Source of the DNA: Caballeronia udeis | GTDB lineage: Bacteria; Pseudomonadota; Gammaproteobacteria; Burkholderiales; Burkholderiaceae | Direction: 5' to 3' | Assembly: GCF_001544555.2 (NCBI RefSeq) | Contig: NZ_FCOK02000005.1 | Span: forward strand, 147,808 to 211,807 | DNA: 64,000 nucleotides | In this document: piece after piece, positions 36,663 to 45,248 of the stretch | Position numbering within the stretch: position 1 is the stretch's first letter | Layout of the letters: every line of letters begins with the position of its first letter | Program-made: the position numbers and the translations under genes | Notes under the pieces: model-generated | Told to the model about the DNA's origin: nothing | The model's input: the letters and a program-made list of their open reading frames with translations, nothing else | The model's database searches: none

Positions 36663-36814
36663 TTGGTTGACTGGACATTAGCGGGGCAAAGCCTCGCCCG
36701 ATATTTTGTATTATTTAATTCGATTTCCGACATAAATACTTTACCTATCGCCCCGGCGAGCACGCTTGTGGCTTGCGCGTGGATTAAGTAAGCTCGATTG
36801 TCCAAGGCCCTACC
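36663..36814. promoter_or_regulatory. Divergent promoter region, sugar operon / ROK regulator
   Basis: 152 bases between the two divergent starts, with an AT-rich core at 36706-36750 (TATTTTGTATTATTTAATTC, then ACATAAATACTTTACC). TATTTA-type arms there are roughly inverted, which is where a ROK repressor would be expected to bind. Inferred from position and base composition. Confidence 0.4.
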
Positions 36815-38062
36815 ATGAACACGCCAATCCATCAGCCCGCCCCCTCCCGCCTCGCCACCTTCGACCGGGCTTTCCGGCTCGAAGAGTTTGAAATTCAAAG
36901 CAAACTGGCAAGGCTGATCGCTTCGTCTCAGGGAATCAGCCGCGCCGACCTTGCGCGTAACACAGGGTTCGCCCGTTCCACCGTGTCGCAATTGATCCAG
37001 CCGCTGATCGAATGCAACCTTGTCAAAGAGCAAACGCAAAGTGCATCGGCCAGGGGGCGGCCGGGCACGATGCTCGTGCTCAATTCCCGCGCGGGGCTCA
37101 TCCTGGTGGCGGACATGGGTGCGACCCATGGACGGCTCGTCATCTCGGATCTTGCTCAGAGGCGGCTGGCGGAAAGAGTCTTCGGCATTGATGTTGCGCT
37201 TGGACCCGAGATCGTCCTCGATTCGATCGTCGACCAGTTCCAGCAGTTGCTGCGGGAGCACCGGCTTCTCGACCAATCCGTACGCAGCGTCGTGGTCGGC
37301 CTGCCGAGCCCCGTGGACTTCAGCCGCGGCGTTTGCGTGAGGCCGCCCATCATGCCGGGATGGGACGGCTTCCAGGTGTCCGAGTATCTGCAATCGCGCC
37401 TCAAGAGCCCGGTGCTGGTCGACAACGATGTCAACCTCATGGCGTTGGGCGAGGCTCGCACGCGGCCCGCCCATCAGTCTCCATTGCTGTTTGCCAAGGT
37501 GTCGACCGGGATAGGATGCGGGATCATTACGTCGAACGGCATGTTGCACCGAGGCGCCGATGGCTCGGCGGGTGATATCGGGCACATCAGGGTCCCCGGA
37601 CGTGACGACGTCATTTGCCGGTGCGGAAATATTGGGTGTGTCGAGGCAGTCGCTTCGACTACTGCTGTCCTTGCAAACCTGCAAGCATTGCCTGACGCCG
37701 GCGCGCAAAATGTGGATGACCTGGTGCGGCTGGTTCGCTCGGGAGACCGTCAGGCCGTCCGGCTTATTCGCGCCGCGGCTGCTGAAATAGGCGAAGTCAT
37801 CGCAATGCTGGTCCACATGTACAACCCGGCCGCGATTGTCCTCGGCGGCCGGATGGCGAGGATCAGCGACGACTTGCTTGCGGGGGTTCGAGCAGTTGTC
37901 TACAGGCGGGCATTGCCGCTCGCGACAAGAAGCCTGCTTATCGAAAATACGGCGCTCAATCAATATGCCGGCGCGATTGGAGGAGCAGTCCTCGGGATTG
38001 AACGCGCGCTGTCGTCGAAGGGAATTGCTTCAATCCTGCATTCGGTCCCAAGCTCAAATTAG
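36815..38062 (+). CDS. ROK-family transcriptional regulator
   Basis: A 415-residue ROK repressor. An N-terminal winged helix (SQGISRADLARNTGFARSTVSQLI, residues about 45-70) precedes the sugar-kinase-like domain starting at VADMGATHGRLVI near residue 91. The zinc motif CRCGNIGCVEA near residue 269 and GDIGHIRV just before it are the ROK hallmark. The ATP-phosphate loop looks incomplete, so it is a regulator, not a kinase. Divergent from the allose-type operon, it very likely represses it in the absence of the sugar. Confidence 0.88.
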   Translation: MNTPIHQPAPSRLATFDRAFRLEEFEIQSKLARLIASSQGISRADLARNTGFARSTVSQLIQPLIECNLVKEQTQSASARGRPGTMLVLNSRAGLILVADMGATHGRLVISDLAQRRLAERVFGIDVALGPEIVLDSIVDQFQQLLREHRLLDQSVRSVVVGLPSPVDFSRGVCVRPPIMPGWDGFQVSEYLQSRLKSPVLVDNDVNLMALGEARTRPAHQSPLLFAKVSTGIGCGIITSNGMLHRGADGSAGDIGHIRVPGRDDVICRCGNIGCVEAVASTTAVLANLQALPDAGAQNVDDLVRLVRSGDRQAVRLIRAAAAEIGEVIAMLVHMYNPAAIVLGGRMARISDDLLAGVRAVVYRRALPLATRSLLIENTALNQYAGAIGGAVLGIERALSSKGIASILHSVPSSN

Positions 38063-38144
38063 TCGCGACCGGCCGACATGGTGGAATCGGGCTGGGACCC
38101 GGTCAATGCGTTCCTGCCTTCGCTGCCCCAGCCCACTCAGTACC

Positions 38145-39992
38145 CTAGTGTTCCAAAGCGTGTACACGGGCGTGTGGCTTCGACTGCTGCCCTGCGCCAC
38201 TCGCGGGAGCCTGCAGCCAGAAGGCCAGTTCGGCGTTGCTCGCGTGGCCAGTCGACGAGAAATAGCTGGCCTGCCACGAATCGTCTTCATTCAACCCCTG
38301 CCAACTATCCTTGGTCCCATGCTGAGCGAGCAGATAGCGCCAGCGATAGTGGTCGTACACATCCAGCACGTGGACAGCGTAGGCACACGCCAGGCTTACA
38401 TTGCCTTCGATGATGACGAGATTTTCATCGTTGGTGGACGACGCCTTGTTTCCCAGATTGTGGCTGCCGACCACCACGGTGCAATGCTCGGGGTCGAATG
38501 GGTCGATCACCACGATCTTGTCGTGGATGACAGCATGGCCGGCTCTGGCAAGTTCCTTCTCCCAGACGCCAAACGCGTCGTTCACGCCTTGGGTGGGAAT
38601 CACCTGAGCCGGGTCCGTTGGCTTCGAATTGTTGTTGTGAAGGTCGATGACGAAGTTACCTGCCCGGTCCGCATTGGTGAGTGCACCCCGAATGAAGAGC
38701 TTCTGATTCTTCTCCTGCGCAGAAGCGGCGGCATCAATAATGCTGGGCTGACCCGGGTCGAATGCGAGGAAGAGCACCGCCGATTTCGCGGCCTCTATTC
38801 GAGCATAAACATCTGCCATGTCGGGCGGTGTAACGCCCTTCGCCTTGTTCTTCTGGAGCGTGTTCGGCGAGAACCAGAGCGTCGTTTTCCTCGCGCCCGG
38901 AACCTGCACGGTAACCGGCGAAGCGTTTGCCGTGCGGAATGCTTTGCTTTGCAACGCATGAGGATCCGTGCCTGCATCCAGCGTGTCTTTCTTGAGCGCA
39001 TCCCAGTAGGTCGAATAAGCACTCGCGAGTGACGGCGAACGGAACACGATGCTGTTGTTGGTCTGTGCGCAAAGGCCGGTGGGCGTCCAGTTGGTCGATC
39101 CGGTCAGTACGCTTGCCGGCGTGCCCTTGGCGTCGACATAAAGCATGAACTTGTTATGGCCAATATGACTGCCGTCGGGAAGCATCCGGTCCGTCACGTC
39201 AACGCCCGAGTGATGCAGCGCTTCGCGTGCCGGCGCGTTTTCCTTGTCATCGTCGTGTGACGTGCTGTCATAGGTATTTGACAGAATCAGGTGCAATTGT
39301 TTGTTGCCGACGAGAGACGCTTCAAGTTGTTTGTCGGCAAGCTCATACAACGCGCCGTAACAGCTTCCGCCCTGCGCCTTTGCCTCGGCGAGCAGCGACG
39401 GAAGCACCGTCACAAGGTCGCCTGCCAGTGACTTGCGCAGCGGGTCACTCGCGTCGGCAATACGTTTGAGCAGAGCACCGGAATCCGGCAAATCGGACTT
39501 GCTCTTGGGGAGTTGCCGGGCGACGGCCTGCGTCGCAAGGATTCCCCGATTGAAATAGCACTTGATGGCCTCGGGGTCGTCCTGAGGGCCATGTTCGGCC
39601 GCCAGGCTGACAGGGTTCGAATAGAGGACAGTTGCACCTGCGAGAGCAGCTAACTGCGGCGGCGCATCTTTGCTGAAGGTGCCTTGAAGCGGAATGATTT
39701 GATAAACGTAGGCACCCTGCTTGTGAGCATCCTTTACATACAGATCCTTCCAGAAGAATTTCTGGATTGGACCTTGTGCGGTGGTCTGCCCGGCGTGCCC
39801 TGAATTGGGGTCACTCGGAAAACCTGCCATGGCGGGCAGGGAAACACCCTGAGGGGTGCTGATGTCGAGCTTCGCGTCTGATGCATTAATGCGCCGGACG
39901 TCGAAACCAACACACCCGGACAGCTTGTGGTCGAATGTCCATGCCACAAGAATGACGTCGTTGTTCGAGAGAGCAATACATTTTGTGGACAT
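38145..39992 (-). CDS. Phospholipase D-like protein with two HxK motifs
   Basis: A 615-residue protein with two PLD-type catalytic half-sites. The first is IGHNKFMLYVD (His 279, Lys 281) followed by VLTGSTNWTPTG. The second is VIHDKIVVIDPFD (His 490, Lys 492) followed by VVGSHNLGNKASS. These are the halves of one PLDc active site. Residues 1-130 are a separate N-terminal region (GFDVRRINASDAKLDIS) with a beta-sandwich look. There is no signal peptide or membrane helix. PLD-fold proteins cover nucleases, lipases and secreted effectors, and I cannot tell which this is. Monocistronic. Confidence 0.8.
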   Translation of the reverse strand: MSTKCIALSNNDVILVAWTFDHKLSGCVGFDVRRINASDAKLDISTPQGVSLPAMAGFPSDPNSGHAGQTTAQGPIQKFFWKDLYVKDAHKQGAYVYQIIPLQGTFSKDAPPQLAALAGATVLYSNPVSLAAEHGPQDDPEAIKCYFNRGILATQAVARQLPKSKSDLPDSGALLKRIADASDPLRKSLAGDLVTVLPSLLAEAKAQGGSCYGALYELADKQLEASLVGNKQLHLILSNTYDSTSHDDDKENAPAREALHHSGVDVTDRMLPDGSHIGHNKFMLYVDAKGTPASVLTGSTNWTPTGLCAQTNNSIVFRSPSLASAYSTYWDALKKDTLDAGTDPHALQSKAFRTANASPVTVQVPGARKTTLWFSPNTLQKNKAKGVTPPDMADVYARIEAAKSAVLFLAFDPGQPSIIDAAASAQEKNQKLFIRGALTNADRAGNFVIDLHNNNSKPTDPAQVIPTQGVNDAFGVWEKELARAGHAVIHDKIVVIDPFDPEHCTVVVGSHNLGNKASSTNDENLVIIEGNVSLACAYAVHVLDVYDHYRWRYLLAQHGTKDSWQGLNEDDSWQASYFSSTGHASNAELAFWLQAPASGAGQQSKPHARVHALEH

Positions 39993-40433
39993 TCATATCT
40001 CCTTGGTGCCGAGGGGCATCCGCGCCATGATCCCGACTGCTCGTTGAGCAACGAAGCAATTCTTGCGGTGGAGTAAAGATTGGGGGAACGGACGCGTTGC
40101 TGACAGGGTCTGTCAGTCGTCAGATAGTTGCTTAGTGGCTTGAACGTTTGATGACGCTTTGACGAGATGCGGGTCGCGCACTATTGCTGTGCATAAGAAT
40201 TCTTTGTCACTGCCAGCGGCCCATGCCGTCCGTAAGCACTTACTGATATGAAAACTTTCTCGAATCAAAAAATGGAACGTATGACCTTCTTGGCACACCG
40301 TCCGCCGCTGTTGTAGGATTCAGCGCGGGTCCTTAGCGTGGGACAGCCAGACGTGCGCTATTGGAAGTTGATTGAAAACCGGCTTCGTTCCGAGTGCTTC
40401 TTCTACACCGTGCATTTTCCGAGGGCGTCCCTA
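39993..40433. other. Intergenic stretch between the PLD-like and CHAD genes
   Basis: About 440 bases with no recognised gene. It contains the hairpin at 40100-40116 and an AT-rich part at 40235-40290 that may hold the CHAD gene promoter. Confidence 0.4.
40100..40116. promoter_or_regulatory. Perfect inverted repeat CTGACA-N5-TGTCAG
   Basis: CTGACA and TGTCAG flank GGGTC in the PLD/CHAD intergenic region. It is a six-base perfect palindrome arm on each side. No T-run follows, so an operator is at least as likely as a terminator. Confidence 0.3.
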
Positions 40434-41336
40434 ATGAGTTTCCACATTCTCGCTTTGGCACCGGATGAGTTGGACTCGCGGGAAGACAACGCGCCTCCTC
40501 GGTCGATAAGTCCCGCTACATCCGTGGCCACTGCGTTTGCGGTTCTCGCCACCCAGACGTCTGCAGAGGCCATACGGCGCGCCCATGCACTGCATGCCGG
40601 ATCTGAGCCCGAAGTTCTGCATAAGCTTCGGGTCGCTCTGCGTCGGCTGCGTTCACTTTGGTGGGCTTACGAACCACTACTCGATCAGAAAGATGCCAAG
40701 CTCAAGCGGGGCGAGTTCAAATACCTTGCCGATGCCGCGGGTAAAACCCGTGACTGGGACGTGCTCCGTGACATTCTCATGGCAAACCAGCAGAAACAGC
40801 TATCGCACCGGCGGCTTATCGTTGCGGTAGAAGAGCATCGGACCAACGCTCTTTCACTCAGCCTAAGAACAATTCGTAGCGCGGGCGTTGAGGAAATACT
40901 GCAACGCGCGGTGGCAGGCGCCGCGCACCAGCTGGATTCACGATCCGCGCTTCCCGTTCTTTCCGAGTTTGCTGAAGAGCGCGTTGCACGGGCTGAGAAG
41001 GCGCTGCAGAAGCGAGTCAGGCAAGCAACGGAACCCGAACACTCCGGGTATGCCACGCTGCACGAAGTGCGAATCTCGGGGAAAAAACTTCGATATTTGC
41101 TGGAGTTCTTTTCGCCGGTTCTGGCCCACAGCCACCCATCCACAATCGAGCGCCTGACCTCCGTGCAGAACGAACTCGGCAAGCTTAATGACCTTGTCAC
41201 GAGCGAGACGTTACTTCGGGAGTATTCGTTTCAGCTCGGTGAACCTGACGGGGTGAAAGAAGCCGTCCAATACTTCGACGACCAGAAAAGGCGTCACATG
41301 CGCGCTGCGCACGAGATATTGCGGACCGCGTCGTAA
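40434..41336 (+). CDS. CHAD-domain protein
   Basis: A 300-residue helical protein. The CHAD domain (conserved histidine alpha-helical domain) covers residues about 55-295: EVLHKLRVALRRLRSLWWAY near the start, LADAAGKTRDWDVLRDILM, then LHEVRISGKKLRYLLEFFSPV, with the repeated His/Arg/Lys pattern. CHAD domains bind inorganic polyphosphate and often target proteins to polyP granules. No CYTH (triphosphatase) domain is fused here. Start at 40434 (MSFHIL); the longer frame overlaps likely promoter sequence. Encoded alone, between the PLD-like and ArsC-like genes. Confidence 0.87.
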   Translation: MSFHILALAPDELDSREDNAPPRSISPATSVATAFAVLATQTSAEAIRRAHALHAGSEPEVLHKLRVALRRLRSLWWAYEPLLDQKDAKLKRGEFKYLADAAGKTRDWDVLRDILMANQQKQLSHRRLIVAVEEHRTNALSLSLRTIRSAGVEEILQRAVAGAAHQLDSRSALPVLSEFAEERVARAEKALQKRVRQATEPEHSGYATLHEVRISGKKLRYLLEFFSPVLAHSHPSTIERLTSVQNELGKLNDLVTSETLLREYSFQLGEPDGVKEAVQYFDDQKRRHMRAAHEILRTAS

Positions 41337-41371
41337 AGCAGCAGGGCGAGTGCTCACACGTCAAGCCTTGG

Positions 41372-41890
41372 TTACGACGCGGAGTCGGCTCCGCTGCGAT
41401 CCGCTTCCTGATGAGCGTTCACCGCGAGCACCTGCTCATCCGCATTCATCGATTGCAAGGGAAGCGCAATGAACACGCTGATGCGCCTTAGGATCTGGCG
41501 GAAAACCCGTTCGAACGCCTGCTTCTGCAAGTCCTCGGTCGCAAACTCGGCGAGCGGGTCGTCAAATGTCCATCGGCAAAATACAGGCGAGCCTGGGAAG
41601 TTCGGCGCGTGTGCCTCATCGGCCTCGTCGCACATGGCGACGATCACATCCATACGCGGGGCGTCGGCATCGACAAATCTCTGCCAACTCTTGGGCTGCA
41701 AAAGATGGATGTCAGCGATTGTCGAGCTAAGTTGCGCAATGGTCAGCGGGTGAACTCGCGCCGCGGGCTCGACCCCGGCGCTGAATGCTTCGAACCTGTC
41801 TGGTGCGAGTTGCCTGAGCAGGGATTCAGCCATGATGCTGCGCGCAGAATTTGCACGGCAGAGGAACAGGACCTTGCATTTGGCATTCAT
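41372..41890 (-). CDS. Low-molecular-weight phosphatase-fold protein, ArsC type
   Basis: A 172-residue member of the LMW tyrosine phosphatase/thioredoxin-coupled arsenate reductase family. The phosphate loop is VLFLCRANSARSIMAESLL, i.e. the CX5R loop near residue 11. The general acid Asp is in the WTFDDPLA segment near residue 108. A Cys (AMCDEADEAH, near residue 87) is at the position of the resolving Cys of ArsC. No arsR, arsB or acr3 neighbour is present. The C-terminal 35 residues, Asp/Glu/Ala rich, are longer than usual. Arsenate reductase is likely but not certain. Confidence 0.75.
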   Translation of the reverse strand: MNAKCKVLFLCRANSARSIMAESLLRQLAPDRFEAFSAGVEPAARVHPLTIAQLSSTIADIHLLQPKSWQRFVDADAPRMDVIVAMCDEADEAHAPNFPGSPVFCRWTFDDPLAEFATEDLQKQAFERVFRQILRRISVFIALPLQSMNADEQVLAVNAHQEADRSGADSAS

Positions 41891-42216
41891 GGCGCTACCC
41901 CAATTTGATGGCGGTGGTTTCTCGCGCGAATCCTACAGCCGCAGTTTGGCAATCCAATGACACTGCAGTGACAGGGCATCAGGGCGTGCGTCGTCTAACG
42001 GGCTTGACCGTGATTCCCCCGGACCCGCGTCAGACGGCACTTCTGACTTTAATAAGTGGCGAAATCTCGCGACGCACATCAAGAATCATTGGCTAATTTG
42101 ACCGGGCGGATGGCGCGTCCTTTCGCAGCGGCTCACCGATAGTCACGTTCAATTGGATTTGCCTTATCGACAAGCCTCTACTCGTGCTCTTACAACGTAT
42201 GCGGAGCGAGAGCGCT
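41891..42216. other. Gap upstream of the DUF3562 gene
   Basis: About 325 bases, holding the promoter side of both the ArsC-type gene (minus) and the DUF3562 gene (plus). I see no gene, repeat or strong hairpin in it. Confidence 0.4.
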
Positions 42217-42414
42217 ATGACACCGACTGATGCCAGCGAGGTTGTACAGACAATTGCGACCGAGACCAATACTTCGTCCGAGACGGTTTCCAAGCTCTAC
42301 GCTGACACGTGGGCCGAGTTCGCGGAGAACGCGAGAATTCATGACTTCGTGCCCCTGTTCGTCGCCAAGCGTGTTCGCGCGACAATCAAGGCCGGTCAGA
42401 AGCAGCCCCATTAG
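42217..42414 (+). CDS. DUF3562-family small protein
   Basis: A 65-residue small protein of the DUF3562 type common in Burkholderia and relatives. Recognisable pattern: VQTIATETNTSSETVSKLY, then AENARIHDFVPLFVAKRVRATIK. Predicted helical and soluble. GGAG sits twelve bases before the ATG at 42217. Function unknown; family members are small regulators or stress proteins in annotation only. Solitary. Confidence 0.72.
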   Translation: MTPTDASEVVQTIATETNTSSETVSKLYADTWAEFAENARIHDFVPLFVAKRVRATIKAGQKQPH

Positions 42415-42503
42415 AACGGGGCAGTAGGCGGACCGGATGGAAATGAAGTAACAACGATTGCGCAGGCCTCACAACGGCAACGGCAACTTCACGCAGAAGC
42501 ATG

Positions 42504-42728
42504 TCAATGTAGCGGGCCGTTAAAGCGCCACCGTTTATCCATGTCTTTCAACAACACCACGTAATCGGACATTGGCGCTCTGGCGAAGCACGCATAGGCG
42601 CCTTCATTGGCTTCATCCCACAGAAGCTGGAACCGCCTGGCCGCCTCCGGCCTTGCGAGAGGCAATGCGAGCAGGCTTGCGAACGCAAACGAGATTTCCT
42701 CTGCTGTTCGATGCGTAGCTGCTGTCAC
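42504..42728 (-). CDS. Small hypothetical protein A (paralogue of the 42833 gene)
   Basis: A 74-residue soluble protein, helical. It shares a pattern with the next gene on the same strand: LWDEANEGAYACFARAPMSDYVVLLKDMDKRW here against LWDEANRAAVEVMGTSLMAEYVALLKEMEWWF there. Both start near a TAEEI- or ASEI-like motif and have a Pro-Leu or Pro-Tyr residue pair ahead of the LWDEAN block. Function unknown. No clear ribosome site. Confidence 0.6.
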   Translation of the reverse strand: MTAATHRTAEEISFAFASLLALPLARPEAARRFQLLWDEANEGAYACFARAPMSDYVVLLKDMDKRWRFNGPLH

Positions 42729-42832
42729 GGGCTTTTAAATCCAGAGAATTTCCAACGACGAATAAAACCGCGATAGCGCAGATGGACTTCAATTCGCGCG
42801 GCGAATCCCCGCGAACAGTCAAGATCTTGTAG

Positions 42833-43063
42833 TCAGGACTGTGCCTTTTTCGCTTCCGCTTGAAACCACCACTCCATTTCCTTAAGAAGCGCAACGTACT
42901 CAGCCATCAAGGACGTTCCCATCACCTCAACTGCCGCGCGATTGGCCTCGTCCCACAAGTGCTCGAATACCGCGAGCGCAGATTTATAGGGGAGTTCTTG
43001 AACGGTCATCGTTTTGAATGCTACTCGTATTTCCGACGCGTTTCTGCGCTGTTGATTACTCAT
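42833..43063 (-). CDS. Small hypothetical protein B (paralogue of the 42504 gene)
   Basis: A 76-residue helical protein starting at MSNQQRRNASEI (43063). It matches protein A at LWDEAN, YV.LLK.M and the spacing between them, so the two arose by duplication. Residues about 10-25 read IRVAFKTMTVQELPYKSAL. Function unknown. Lies 104 bases upstream of gene A on the same strand. Confidence 0.6.
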   Translation of the reverse strand: MSNQQRRNASEIRVAFKTMTVQELPYKSALAVFEHLWDEANRAAVEVMGTSLMAEYVALLKEMEWWFQAEAKKAQS

Positions 43064-43292
43064 CCTGTGTGTCCAATACCTTCCCGTCATTCGCCGAATG
43101 GCAAGGTTCGTCTTTCAGGAGCATCGTACTATTATTTCATGACCGTGAACGTCGCTCATTCTGCGGAAAGACAGATTTGCATAGGATAACTGGATAGCTG
43201 GACAATGTATCGGTCCGGTGAGACAACCTGATGAATAACCGGAAGTGCTTCGCGAAGACGGAGCCAACGTACTTAAGCTACGTCAGGTTGCG

Positions 43293-43766
43293 TTAAGCCG
43301 ACGCTTCAACAATGGCCGGAGTTCGTTCGGCTTTGAGCAAGCCTTCCACCATTCGCGTTTCGGCCCTGGCAATACTCTCGAGGGAGGCAGCAGACAACTG
43401 GCGGCCGAAAATCTCGAACGCTACACACAACCATGCGTATTCGACATCGCCCATCTGCCAGACACCGTCTTCCTTGCTGGTAGCGTCAATATGCATCATC
43501 GCCGCGAGCGCCTCTTGTATGTCCGCAATCTGGTCCGGCTGATATCCGATGAGGCAGAGCTCCTCGGCAACAAGCAACTGGCGGCCGAGGGTCGTAAATA
43601 GTTCACGCGATCCGTGGCCTCGCCGAAATGCATCCAGGCCCACATAGCACTGAAGAAGCATGGCCTGGGTGACGGGTTCGTGTGCAGCACGACTAAAGGT
43701 AAGTGCCCTTAGCAGCGGCGACATTGCCGGCTGAGTATGTTTGCGCGTTCGCGATTTGTTAGGCAT
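43293..43766 (-). CDS. Hypothetical helical protein, 157 residues
   Basis: Soluble, mostly helical protein. After a basic start (MPNKSRTRKHTQPAMSPL), a helical domain covers residues about 20-155: TQAMLLQCYVGLDAFRRGHG, LLVAEELCLIGYQPDQIADI, WLCVAFEIFGRQLSAASLES. The shape, small with a basic N-terminus and long helices, resembles the DNA-binding-like small proteins annotated Fis-type in Burkholderia, but I cannot confirm this. Start at 43766; the frame extended to 43862 adds 32 residues of less likely sequence. Function unknown. Confidence 0.55.
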   Translation of the reverse strand: MPNKSRTRKHTQPAMSPLLRALTFSRAAHEPVTQAMLLQCYVGLDAFRRGHGSRELFTTLGRQLLVAEELCLIGYQPDQIADIQEALAAMMHIDATSKEDGVWQMGDVEYAWLCVAFEIFGRQLSAASLESIARAETRMVEGLLKAERTPAIVEASA

Positions 43767-43884
43767 GTCTGATTCAACTCCCTTCTGTAACTTCCGGTAT
43801 CGCCGTCTATGTGCGGGTGCTGGAACAAGCGCCCTTTGAACACTAGCCTGCATGATCATCATGGCAACCCAAAATTAAAACCCG

Positions 43885-44530
43885 CTTAAGCGGCTGGGTA
43901 AACAACCTGCTCCTGCCGCCAACACGCCCCGAAGCCCACGCCGGTTTCATCGTGTTGCAGGCAGACAAGGCGCACCCGATGTCCGGCGGTAACACCATCT
44001 GCGTGGTCACTGCGCTTCTCGAGCTCGGAATGGCGCCCATGCAGGGGCCGAAAACCACGGCCCTGCTGGATACCCCTGCGGGACTCGTTACGGCCCGTGC
44101 CGCCTGCAAGAACGGGCGCTGCATCGGCGTCTCGCTGGAAATGGTCCCGGCGTTCGTTGAGCGCCTCGACTTCGAGGTCGGCAGGACCAGAGCAGACATC
44201 GCCTTCGGGGGCGTCTACTACGCGCTTATCGACGTGAACCAGATCGGGCTCGATATTGCACCGGAAAACGCACGACAACTGGCCGAATCCGGCGTCAAGC
44301 ATCAAGGTTGCTATCAATCGGCAGGTTCAGCATCCACTGTATGAACAGATTAATGACGTGGCATGCGTCATGTTCCACAATCGCGTCGGCGATGAGCTCT
44401 ACCGGACCTGCACGAGCTTGCCTCCCGGCCGCGTTGACCGGTCTCCGTGGGGGACGAGCAGTTCGGTAAATCTTGCAACCCTGGCCGCCCGGGGTCGTGT
44501 CAATACGGGCAGTCGTCTTACGTCGCGCTC
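43885..44530 (+). pseudogene. Proline racemase / hydroxyproline epimerase remnant
   Basis: The plus strand from about 43885 encodes the middle of a proline-racemase-family enzyme without its N-terminus: HPMSGGNTICVVTALLELGM, LDTPAGLVTARAACKNGRC, RADIAFGGVYYALIDVNQIG. Near 44300 the frame breaks (GVK then, one base on, IKVAINRQV). It continues with INDVACVMFHNRV and GRVDRSP. At the active site the normal SPCGTGSS has become SPWGTSSS, so the catalytic Cys is a Trp. The reading breaks off at GSRLTSRS near 44530, where a truncated GntR gene begins. Truncated, frameshifted and catalytically dead. Confidence 0.85.
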
Positions 44531-45066
44531 CACTTGCGCGACTCATCAGCGAAGGACTGGTCACCATTCTGCCCAACCGGACTACGCTGGTCACGCCATT
44601 CGAAATAGAGGAGTTCCCGAAATATATTTCGGCTCTCGATCTCATGCAGCGGGCAGTCAGCCGGCTGGCTGCCACGCAGCATACCGCGTCGGATTTGGCC
44701 CGCATTCGCAAGGCCGACGATGTCTACATGGAGGCTATCGCCAGCGGCGACTTCCAGGCAATGTCCGAGACGAACAAGACGCTGCACACGGCAATCGCAC
44801 ATGCGGCGAACAACCCGTACTTCCTGGGGTACTACGAGCGGCTTCTCGGAGAAGGGCAACGCCTGCTCCACCTGCACTTCGACTTCACGGTGAGTTCGCC
44901 CACTGCAACAAAGCTTGGGCGCGATCACGATGAGTTGATTGATGCGATTGCGAGGCGAGACGCTAGCGCCGCCGAGAAAGCCGCGCATGAGCACACCATG
45001 CTTTTCCAGAAACGATTCCTCGACTACATGAAACAGAATCTGACGGAGTCCATGGCAATTCTGTAG
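44530..45066 (+). pseudogene. GntR (FadR-type) regulator lacking its DNA-binding start
   Basis: The C-terminal effector half of a FadR-type GntR regulator is intact: LISEGLVTILPNRTTLVTPFEI is the end of the winged helix, followed by FPKYISALDLMQRAVSRLAA and the FCD domain to MAIL. Ligand residues typical of the metal-binding FCD fold are present (METNKTLHTAIAHAANNP, KAAHEHTMLFQKRF). The first 40 or so residues of the HTH domain are missing; the open frame upstream is the tail of the decayed racemase. An in-frame ATG at 44473 gives 197 residues without an HTH start. Cannot bind DNA as a normal GntR. Confidence 0.72.
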
Positions 45067-45248
45067 ATTCTGCAATAAAGCATGCAGCCGCAAAAGCTTC
45101 TTTCGCGACTGCCTCACTCAAATCCCGAAAGATTCCCACGGGTCACCGTGGCTATTAGCGACTCCTTTGCATCGCGAATACCTTACAGTACTTTCGCTCT
45201 CTCGAAGCGCATGGCATAGTGCGGGCACATCCATTCAAGGAGGTCGCC

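Noticed and set aside
36632..37963. A 443-codon minus-strand reading opposite the ROK gene
   Set aside because: Antisense shadow of the ROK regulator, which has an intact HTH and zinc motif on the plus strand.
43862..45100. A proline catabolic operon with a functional racemase and regulator
   Set aside because: Truncation, frame break, loss of the active-site Cys and a missing HTH start show both genes are dead.
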